Assembly (NCBI GenBank): GCA_002431345.1
Contig: DJEN01000076.1
Coordinates: 1-28,402, forward strand
Reading direction: 5' to 3'
DNA from: Megasphaera sp. UBA5897
GTDB taxonomy: Bacteria; Bacillota; Negativicutes; Veillonellales; Megasphaeraceae
DNA length: 28,402 nt
The notes below the pieces were generated by a model. The model did not search any database and had not been told where the DNA came from. It was given only the letters and a program-made list of their open reading frames with translations. Below, piece by piece: positions 22,331 to 28,402 of the stretch. Both the position numbers and the translations under genes were made by a program. The number at the start of each line of letters is the position of its first letter. Within the stretch, counting starts at the first letter, position 1.

Positions 22331-22471
22331 ATGGATTTATTACTGTACAGCATAATCCTCAGCGTCGTATTTGTTGCCGCAGGCAATGGATTAGTCAAAG
22401 CAACAGCTGCTTTTTTAGATGAACGGGCTGCAGAAGCAGGAAAAGTAGAAATTTCTCAACGGTATCGCTAA
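22331..22471 (+). CDS. 46-residue single-span membrane miniprotein
   Basis: Translation gives MDLLLYSIILSVVFVAAGNG, then LVKATAAFLDERAAEAGKVE and ISQRYR. The first ~18 residues form one membrane helix and the rest is a short charged amphipathic tail. AAGGGAG lies upstream at suitable spacing, and a good promoter precedes it. A terminator hairpin follows 17 bases after the stop. The family is unknown. The proper signals at both ends make a real small gene likely. Confidence 0.65.
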   Translation: MDLLLYSIILSVVFVAAGNGLVKATAAFLDERAAEAGKVEISQRYR

Positions 22472-22487
22472 AAGAAAATATAAAGAT

Positions 22488-22528
22488 AAATCGTATCCTT
22501 ATATTCATGAGGATACGATTTTTATTTT
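22488..22528 (+). terminator. terminator between the miniprotein gene and the AEC transporter gene
   Basis: AATCGTATCC (22489-22498) pairs perfectly with GGATACGATT (22511-22520), then TTTATTTT. The ribosome site of the next gene lies only ~10 bases downstream, with no room for another promoter. Confidence 0.85.
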
Positions 22529-22550
22529 GAAAAAGCTGGGGGATGACAGT

Positions 22551-23483
22551 ATGGAAATCAGTTTGATTTTGCTGAAGGAAATTATCAAATTATTTCTTAT
22601 TATGCTTATGGGATTTGCACTTATTCGTACAGGAAAATTAAAAACAGCAGACGGCAAGGCCTTGTCGGTACTGCTGGTATATTTAATCTTACCGTGCGTC
22701 ATTATTCATTCATTTCAGATTGATGCGGCAGATGAAATTAAAGCCGGCTTGCTGTTTGCACTGGCAGCGTCGGCAGCCGTGCATTTCATTTTTATTGCCG
22801 CAACGGCCTGCCTGCGTCCGGTTTTGCGTTTGAAAGCTGTAGAACAGGCATCTCTCATCTACAGTAACGCCGGTATTTTGGTTATCCCGCTTGTTATTGC
22901 GCTGCTAGGGCCGGATTACGTCATGTATCCGTGTACGTATATGGCGGTGCAGTTGGTACTGCTTTGGACGCATGGCAGTTATTTGCTTTGCGGCGGCGGT
23001 GAAATCCGGTTCCGTACAATTTTCAGCAATATTAATGTCTTAGCCATTATCTTGGGAGCTGTTCTTTTTTTACTGCAAATCAAGCTTCCTGTACTGCTCG
23101 ATCAGACAATGGCATCTGTCGGCTCGACCATTGGACCGATTGGGATGCTGATTACCGGTATGGCTATTGCGGACTGTGACTTAAAAGAAATATTCTTGAA
23201 AGCACGCAATTATATGCCGGTTTTTATTCGGTTGATTGCGTATCCCGTTTTATTGGTCGCCTTGTTTGCCGTTCTGCATTTGAGCGGGTATGTTGTAGAT
23301 GGGAAAAACATCCTGCTGACTATTTTTGTCGCCTCGATTACACCGACGGCAGCGATTGTTACCTCGATGGCAGAACTGTACGATCAAGATCCGTCCTATT
23401 CTGCGGAATTGTGTGTGTTATCGACGATTTTGTCTATCGTCACAATGCCTGTATTAGTTTTTGGCTATCAGTATTTTGCGTAG
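22551..23483 (+). CDS. AEC-family (auxin efflux carrier-like) transporter
   Basis: This is a 310-residue integral membrane protein with about ten helices in two five-helix halves separated by a polar region (GGGEIRFRTIFSNINVLA, about residues 145-162). Family features include LSVLLVYLILPCVIIHSF, YSNAGILVIPL with the conserved SNxG, GPIGMLITGMAIA and SITPTAAIVTSMAELY. Relatives carry organic acids such as malate or malonate, or amino acids; the substrate here cannot be told. The ATG at 22551 follows GGGGGAT; a TTG at 22527 would sit in the terminator T-tract. It has no visible promoter of its own and may depend on readthrough. Confidence 0.9.
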   Translation: MEISLILLKEIIKLFLIMLMGFALIRTGKLKTADGKALSVLLVYLILPCVIIHSFQIDAADEIKAGLLFALAASAAVHFIFIAATACLRPVLRLKAVEQASLIYSNAGILVIPLVIALLGPDYVMYPCTYMAVQLVLLWTHGSYLLCGGGEIRFRTIFSNINVLAIILGAVLFLLQIKLPVLLDQTMASVGSTIGPIGMLITGMAIADCDLKEIFLKARNYMPVFIRLIAYPVLLVALFAVLHLSGYVVDGKNILLTIFVASITPTAAIVTSMAELYDQDPSYSAELCVLSTILSIVTMPVLVFGYQYFA

Positions 23484-23502
23484 GTCTTCATGCATGAAGC
23501 AT

Positions 23503-23557
23503 AAAAAATGCCTTACCGTCTGCAGCTATATGAGCTGTCAGCGGCAAGGCATTTTTT
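23503..23557. terminator. bidirectional terminator between AEC and MFS genes
   Basis: AAAAAATGCCTT (23503-23514) pairs with AAGGCATTTTTT (23546-23557). A second inner hairpin, CAGCTATATGAGCTG, sits in the loop. A- and T-tracts serve both converging genes. Confidence 0.92.
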
Positions 23558-23565
23558 ATATATAG

Positions 23566-24750
23566 TTATTCCGGCCGTTCAAATTTACGCTGCCGCTGTG
23601 CGGCAATACTAATTGCCAACACAATAAAAGCCGCTAAAATAAAAATGTATTTGATGCCTAAAAAGGTAGCAACAACACCGCCTAACAAGGGGCCTGTCAT
23701 AGAACCGATTTGCTGTGCAGAAAAAAGCAGGCCAAAGACATGTCCTTTGGTATGCGCATCTGTGTTTTCTGCAAGAATGGCATTGATAGAAGGGTAGATG
23801 CCGGAAAAAAACAAACCGACGGCAAATTGGCTGGCTGCAAACAGCGTCAAATCATTGGGGAGTGCCTGAAGGAAAAAGCAGATACTCGTCGCAATCAGTG
23901 CATACGTTAACGCTGTATGAAATCCGTGATGCTGGCCGAAACGTCCCCAAAGCGGGGCGGAAATTGCACTGGCAAAACCACCCAAAGAGAAGACCAGACC
24001 GGAGATAAAAATCAGATTGTCCATCTGACCGGCTAATTCAGAAACATATGTCGTCAAAACAGGCTGAATGATCAAGATGACAAACTGTACAAACACGGCG
24101 TAAATGAGCATATTGCGGATAAGCGGATTTTTCCACAGATTGGGTTTTTCTTCTGCTTGTTTTTCTGTTGTTTGATTTGTATCATCCGGCGGTTCTTTAA
24201 TAAAGAAGACAAGTACCAGAAAATTTAAGAACAAGGCTGCGGCAGCCAAAAAGAAAGACATGCGCATGCCGAATATTTCTGCAAGAATGCCGCCGAATAA
24301 CGGCCCGATGACGCCGCCTGCCGTGAGCGCACCCTGCATGATGCCTAAGCAGATGCCCAGTTTTTTGGGAGGTGCATAAATGGTCATAATGGCCAATTCC
24401 ATAGGCCAGAGGCCGGCTGCAAATCCTTGGAACATGCGCATGAAGGTCAGCTGCAGGGGAGAGGTGACAATGCCGCCAAGAAAATAGCTGATGGAAAGAA
24501 GCAGACTGGCACGAATCGCCATCAGCCGTTTGCCTTTTTTATCGGCCATGCGCCCCCAAATCGGTGCCATGATGGCACTGACGGCAAAGGACGAAGAAAA
24601 GACAACGCCGGACCAGATATTTACGGCAGAAGGATCGACACCAAGATCGTGCGTCAAATACATGGGCAAAAAGGGGACAAGCATTGTATAACTGCCCGAC
24701 ATAAAGACAACATTGCATGTTAAAATAGCCAGGCAAAATTTCCAATTCAT
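23566..24750 (-). CDS. MFS drug-efflux-type transporter
   Basis: This is a 394-residue transporter with twelve predicted helices in two six-helix halves joined by an acidic/polar linker (EPPDDTNQTTEKQAEEKP, about residue 190). The loop after helix 2 has the MFS motif GRMADKKGKRLMA, and FRMFQGFAAG-type sequence (here FMRMFQGFAAG) follows helix 4. GPLFGG and GPLLGG mark symmetric helices in each half. It is most like the MdtG/tetracycline-exporter group of proton-driven efflux pumps. The ATG at 24750 has AAAGAGG eight bases upstream; in-frame codons to 24795 lie in the leader. It is monocistronic with a near-perfect promoter. The true substrate is unknown. Confidence 0.88.
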   Translation of the reverse strand: MNWKFCLAILTCNVVFMSGSYTMLVPFLPMYLTHDLGVDPSAVNIWSGVVFSSSFAVSAIMAPIWGRMADKKGKRLMAIRASLLLSISYFLGGIVTSPLQLTFMRMFQGFAAGLWPMELAIMTIYAPPKKLGICLGIMQGALTAGGVIGPLFGGILAEIFGMRMSFFLAAAALFLNFLVLVFFIKEPPDDTNQTTEKQAEEKPNLWKNPLIRNMLIYAVFVQFVILIIQPVLTTYVSELAGQMDNLIFISGLVFSLGGFASAISAPLWGRFGQHHGFHTALTYALIATSICFFLQALPNDLTLFAASQFAVGLFFSGIYPSINAILAENTDAHTKGHVFGLLFSAQQIGSMTGPLLGGVVATFLGIKYIFILAAFIVLAISIAAQRQRKFERPE

Positions 24751-24815
24751 AGATAAAACCTCTTTTCTATCTTCTATCCTAGATGTTGGATACATACATT
24801 CTTTGGAATTTATCT

Positions 24816-24843
24816 ATTATACAGTATTTTTTTGCAATGTCAA
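24816..24843 (-). promoter_or_regulatory. strong promoter of the MFS gene
   Basis: Perfect TTGACA (24843-24838) and perfect TATAAT (24821-24816) separated by 16 bases on the minus strand. The leader to the ATG is about 60 bases. Confidence 0.8.
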
Positions 24844-24900
24844 TAAAAGACTGAAGAAATAAAATACAGCCGCTTTATCCGTTTTCTACAGAAGCGAGAC

Positions 24901-24929
24901 TTGCTGAATTGAGCCTAGGTTTATATAAT
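24901..24929 (+). promoter_or_regulatory. promoter of the oligopeptide transporter operon
   Basis: TTGCTG (24901-24906), 17 bases, perfect TATAAT (24924-24929), 38 bases before the first permease gene. This places the operon start at the permease, without a binding-protein gene. Confidence 0.55.
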
Positions 24930-24967
24930 AAAGTATCGTTGTGATTTATAAGTAAGGAGTAATTCGC

Positions 24968-25900
24968 ATGGTTATGTATTTGGTAAAACGACTGGCCGGG
25001 ACGCTGCTGGTGCTGTGGGTGATTATTACCATCACCTTTGGACTCATGCATGCTATCCCGGGAGGTCCGTTTACACAGGAAAAGAAGCTGCCGCCGGCTG
25101 TCATGGCAACGGTAGAAGAACGGTATCATTTGAATGATTCATTGTGGAATCAGTATACCGATTATGTCCGGCATGCGGCAGTGTTGGATTTAGGACCGTC
25201 GTATAAGTATCCCGGAAAGACTGTCAATGATATTATCGCAGAAACATTTCCCGTTTCGGCAGAATTGGGACTGATTAGTTTGCTGCTGGCTGTTGGCATG
25301 GGTGTTCTTTGCGGCATGGCAGCCGCGTGGTATAAAAACCGCTGGATTGATTATCTCTTAATGCTTGGCGCGACCTTGGGCGTATCGGTGCCCAGCTTTA
25401 TTATTGCGGCGGTGTTGATTCAGCTGTTTGCCTTTACGTGGCCCGTGTTGCCGGCAGCGATGTGGAAAGGCCCTGCGTATGTAGTTTTGCCGGCGTTGGC
25501 GTTGGCAGCGCATCCTACGGCCTTTATTATGCGTCTGACCCGTTCCAGCATTTTGGATGCCTTGGGACAGGATTATATCCGAACGGCCCGTGCCCGCGGC
25601 ATTAGTACGCGGCGTCTTCTCTGCCATCATGCATTGCGTAATGCTCTGCTTCCGGTTGTCAGCTATATTGGCCCTCTGGCAGCAGCACTGCTTACAGGCA
25701 GTTTTGTTGTTGAATCTATTTTTGCCATTCCCGGTTTAGGCCGCCATTTTGTGACGAGTATTTATAACCGGGACTATACGGTCATTTTGGGAATTACGAT
25801 TTTTTATAGTTTCCTTATCATGATGATGAATTTGTTGATTGATGTAGTGTATCCGCTGTTAGATCCGCGCATTACGCTCAAGTCTGGAAGGGAGGAATAG
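24968..25900 (+). CDS. peptide ABC transporter permease, DppB/OppB type
   Basis: This inner-membrane permease has 310 residues. It opens MYLVKRLAGTLLVLWVIITITF, the usual first helix of this family. A large external loop follows (PGGPFTQEKKLPPAVMATVEERYHLN), then five more helices. The ATPase-contacting EAA-type loop is DYIRTARARGISTRRLLCHHALRNALLPVV. It pairs with the next gene product to form the channel. AAGGAG lies eight bases before the ATG at 24968. First gene of a four-gene operon. Confidence 0.92.
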   Translation: MVMYLVKRLAGTLLVLWVIITITFGLMHAIPGGPFTQEKKLPPAVMATVEERYHLNDSLWNQYTDYVRHAAVLDLGPSYKYPGKTVNDIIAETFPVSAELGLISLLLAVGMGVLCGMAAAWYKNRWIDYLLMLGATLGVSVPSFIIAAVLIQLFAFTWPVLPAAMWKGPAYVVLPALALAAHPTAFIMRLTRSSILDALGQDYIRTARARGISTRRLLCHHALRNALLPVVSYIGPLAAALLTGSFVVESIFAIPGLGRHFVTSIYNRDYTVILGITIFYSFLIMMMNLLIDVVYPLLDPRITLKSGREE

Positions 25901-25903
25901 CGT

Positions 25904-26815
25904 GTGAAAAACAGTGATTTTCAACCTATTCGGCCGGAAGATCGCATGGAGCCGTATATTCCACCGCAGAAACTGCGGGAGCGAGGCTGGCGGCAGATGA
26001 AAAAGAACCGTCTGGCACTTTGGGGCATGGCGATCGTCTGTGTCATGACCGTGTTGGCAGTGTTTGGCCCCATGGCAGCTCCGTATGATTACGCTGATCA
26101 GGATTTTGCCATGGCGAATTCCTGGCCGTCTGCAGCGCATTGGTTTGGTACCGACGCCTTGGGACGGGATTTATTTGTCCGGGTGCTGTACGGCGCCCGT
26201 ATTTCCTTGTCTATTGGATTCGTTGCCAGCTTGATTAACGTATGCATCGGTATTGTATACGGTGGGATTGCCGGCTTGGTCGGCGGCCGGACAGATCGTG
26301 TGATGATGCACATTGTCGATATTTTATATTCTATTCCTATGCTGTTGTACGTGATTCTGCTGATGGTCGTATTTAAACCGGGATTGCTGAACATATACCT
26401 AGCATTGGGGATTGCGTATTGGCTGAATATGGCACGGATAGTCCGCGGACAAATCTTGAGTTTGAAAAAACAGGAATATGTTTTGGCGGCGAGGGCCTGC
26501 GGAACATCGACTTGGCATATTTTGTGCCGGCACATGATTCCCAACTGCGTCGGCCCGATTATTGTCACGCTGACGTTATCCATTCCGGATGCTATCTTTA
26601 CGGAAGCGTTTCTCAGCTTTATCGGCCTTGGTGTTTCGGCTCCTATGGCCAGCTGGGGCGTATTGGCGTCAGACGGGATTAACAGTATTCGTTCGTTCCC
26701 GTTCCAGCTTGTTTTTCCGGCTATTGCCTTGAGTCTGACGATGCTGGGATTTATGTTCCTGGGTGATGGGCTGCGGGATGCGTTAGACCCGCAGAGCCAA
26801 AAAGGAGGCAGCTGA
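25904..26815 (+). CDS. peptide ABC transporter permease, DppC/OppC type
   Basis: This second permease has 303 residues. It starts at the GTG at 25904, three bases after the previous stop, with GGAGG eight bases upstream. It has a cytoplasmic N-terminal extension of about 37 residues, then helix 1 (LALWGMAIVCVMTVLAVFGP). The family segment HWFGTDALGRDLFVRVLYGARISL follows, and the EAA-type loop is EYVLAARACGTSTWHILCRHMIPN. Its stop shares one base with the ATG of the next gene (TGATG). Confidence 0.92.
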   Translation: MKNSDFQPIRPEDRMEPYIPPQKLRERGWRQMKKNRLALWGMAIVCVMTVLAVFGPMAAPYDYADQDFAMANSWPSAAHWFGTDALGRDLFVRVLYGARISLSIGFVASLINVCIGIVYGGIAGLVGGRTDRVMMHIVDILYSIPMLLYVILLMVVFKPGLLNIYLALGIAYWLNMARIVRGQILSLKKQEYVLAARACGTSTWHILCRHMIPNCVGPIIVTLTLSIPDAIFTEAFLSFIGLGVSAPMASWGVLASDGINSIRSFPFQLVFPAIALSLTMLGFMFLGDGLRDALDPQSQKGGS

Positions 26816-27807
26816 TGAAACCATTATTGGAGATTGACCATGTATCTGTATCGTTTGCAACCTATCGCGGTGTGTTGGAAGCGCTGCATCAGGTGTCTCT
26901 GTCTGTGCAGGCAGGAGAAACAGTTGGCATTGTTGGTGAATCAGGCTGCGGGAAATCAGTTACTTCCCAGGCGGTTATGAAACTGCTGCCGGCAGACACG
27001 ACACAATATACACACGGAGCGATTTACTGGCAGGGGATAAATATTCTGCCGCTGTCGGAATCGCAAATCAACGAAATGCGCGGCCGCGACATGGCGATGG
27101 TGTTCCAAGATCCGATGACGGCACTGAATCCTGTACTGACGATTGGCGACCAAATTTGTGAAGGACTGCAGCGTACTCAGTCTATATCCAAAGAAGAGCG
27201 CAAGAAAAAAGCCATCGAACTGCTGCAGGCAGTCGGCATCACCTCGCCGGAAAAGCGATATTACCAGTATCCCCATGAACTGTCCGGCGGCATGCGCCAA
27301 CGCTGTCTGATTGCTATGGCACTGGCCGGCCGGCCCAAGCTGTTGTTTGCTGACGAACCGACTACGGCACTAGATGTCACGACAGAAGCACAGATATTGG
27401 CGTTGCTGCAGCAGCTGCAGCGTGATACCGGCATGGCGATGGTATTGATTTCTCATAATTTAGGTGTCATTGCGCAGATGTGCCGGCGGATTTATGTCAT
27501 GTATGCAGGCACAGTTGTCGAGGAAGGCTCGGCAGAAGACATTTTTTACCGGCCGGCACATCCCTATACGCAGGGGCTGCTGGCATCGCTTCCGGACCCG
27601 GCGCATAAAGACAGAATATTAAAAGGCATTAAAGGACAGGCACCGGATTTATTTCATATGCCCCAAGGATGCCGTTTTTTTAGGCGATGTCCGTATGCGA
27701 TGCGGATTTGCATGCAGAAACTATCTCCTGTATATGATATAGATGCAGGCCATCGGGCCAGCTGTTGGCTGCTTTCGCCGGAAAGGAAAAAGGCATCATG
27801 GATTTAG
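26815..27807 (+). CDS. peptide ABC transporter ATPase, DppD/OppD type
   Basis: This ATP-binding subunit has 330 residues: Walker A GESGCGKS (about 40-47), Q-loop VFQDPMTALNPV, signature LSGGMRQR, Walker B LLFADEPTTALD and the switch His in LISHNLG. The C-terminal oligopeptide/dipeptide extension has the Cys pattern CRFFRRCPYAMRIC, which in this family can hold an iron-sulfur cluster. AGGAGG precedes the ATG, and its end overlaps the next gene by ten bases. Confidence 0.93.
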   Translation: MKPLLEIDHVSVSFATYRGVLEALHQVSLSVQAGETVGIVGESGCGKSVTSQAVMKLLPADTTQYTHGAIYWQGINILPLSESQINEMRGRDMAMVFQDPMTALNPVLTIGDQICEGLQRTQSISKEERKKKAIELLQAVGITSPEKRYYQYPHELSGGMRQRCLIAMALAGRPKLLFADEPTTALDVTTEAQILALLQQLQRDTGMAMVLISHNLGVIAQMCRRIYVMYAGTVVEEGSAEDIFYRPAHPYTQGLLASLPDPAHKDRILKGIKGQAPDLFHMPQGCRFFRRCPYAMRICMQKLSPVYDIDAGHRASCWLLSPERKKASWI

Positions 27808-28402
27808 TTCGAGCCAGTCATATTACAAAAGCATTTGTTGTCGAAACCAATTGGTTGGGACGGCCCAAAACAATAGTAACAGCAGTTCACGATATGTCAT
27901 TGACAATTCATGCAGGAGAAACGGTAGGCTTGGTGGGAGAATCGGGCTGCGGCAAATCGACATTTGCCCGGACAGTACTGGGATTGTATGCTGCAAGCAG
28001 CGGAGATGTTTTTTATAAAGGAAAAACGATTCAGGATGCCGCTGTACGGCAGCAGTACCGCCGGCATGTACAGATGATTTTTCAAGACCCTTATTCCTCA
28101 TTGGACCCGCGGATGACTGTAGAAGACATTATTAGTGAACCGCTGCGCAACTATGGTATTTGCAAAACCAATCAGGAACGGCGGAAAAAAGTAAGCGCGC
28201 TTTTAGAAGAAGTCGACATGCGGCAGGAAGCGGCCCAGCGGTATCCTCATGAATTCAGCGGCGGCCAGCGGCAGCGTGTAGGCATTGCCAGAGCTTTGGC
28301 CGTATCGCCGGAATGTATTTTTTGTGATGAACCGATTTCTGCTCTTGATGTATCCGTGCAGGTACAAATCGTCAACATGATGCAGCGTTTGCAGAAAGAA
28401 CG
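27798..28402 (+). CDS. peptide ABC transporter ATPase, DppF/OppF type (cut by window end)
   Basis: This is the second ATPase of the pair; about 201 residues are visible and the 3' end lies outside the window. Visible motifs are Walker A GESGCGKS, Q-loop IFQDPYSSLDPRM (typical of DppF/OppF), signature FSGGQRQR, Walker B CIFCDEPISALD and the segment after it, VSVQVQIVNMMQRL. The ATG at 27798 overlaps the end of the previous gene; AAGGAAAAAGG is the ribosome site. A binding-protein gene may follow outside the window. Confidence 0.92.
   Translation, partial: MDLVRASHITKAFVVETNWLGRPKTIVTAVHDMSLTIHAGETVGLVGESGCGKSTFARTVLGLYAASSGDVFYKGKTIQDAAVRQQYRRHVQMIFQDPYSSLDPRMTVEDIISEPLRNYGICKTNQERRKKVSALLEEVDMRQEAAQRYPHEFSGGQRQRVGIARALAVSPECIFCDEPISALDVSVQVQIVNMMQRLQKE

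Noticed and set aside
1..28402. CRISPR array, insertion sequence, prophage or integron
   Set aside because: No regularly spaced direct repeats, transposase, integrase or phage structural genes were found on either strand.

Overview
The window reads as ordinary chromosome from an anaerobic, acid-fermenting member of the Negativicutes, most likely Megasphaera or a close relative. This is inferred from gene content: a butyrate-type CoA-transferase, a complete selenocysteine system, lower-loop cobalamin assembly and moderately AT-rich intergenic DNA. It is not based on any database search. I see no insertion sequence, prophage, CRISPR array or rRNA. Coding density is high, and most genes lie on the + strand.

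Positions 1-7011 hold a four-helix membrane protein (-), a FAD-dependent oxidoreductase, selD, a PaiA-like polyamine acetyltransferase, an acetyl-CoA hydrolase/transferase family CoA-transferase and purB. The selD gene is itself a selenoprotein gene. Its reading frame opens at 2263 and crosses an in-frame UGA (2305-2307) that replaces the catalytic Cys codon, followed by a SECIS-like hairpin. A naive ORF call starts too late and loses the active site.

Positions 7152-13510 form a selenium block: a class V aminotransferase (cysteine desulfurase-like), yedF, a DUF3343 putative Se/S carrier, selB, selA and, on the opposite strand, tRNA-Sec (UCA anticodon) with its own promoter. SelD makes selenophosphate, SelA charges Ser-tRNA-Sec to Sec-tRNA-Sec, and SelB delivers it to UGA codons carrying a SECIS. 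The desulfurase/YedF/DUF3343 trio probably mobilises and carries Se, and may also serve a labile-selenium cofactor. A TetR regulator lies between selA and tRNA-Sec.

Positions 13564-19442 hold a LacI regulator with a palindromic operator facing cobT, a RelB/DinJ-like antitoxin overlapping the cobT end without a toxin, an unrecognised 259-aa protein behind a LysR regulator, dinB (DNA polymerase IV) and a 96-aa unknown protein.

Positions 19443-19876 are a 434-base gene-free stretch and the most unusual part of the window. It holds three perfect DnaA boxes plus at least five near-consensus ones, several inverted repeats and an AT-rich tract. The hairpin of a transcription terminator is built out of a DnaA box.

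Positions 19877-28402 hold nagA and a membrane-anchored nagZ overlapping it (amino-sugar and peptidoglycan recycling), a 46-aa membrane miniprotein, an AEC-family transporter, an MFS exporter (-) with a strong promoter, and an oligopeptide/dipeptide ABC transporter (two permeases and two ATPases, the last cut by the window end). No substrate-binding protein gene is seen in front of the transporter operon.
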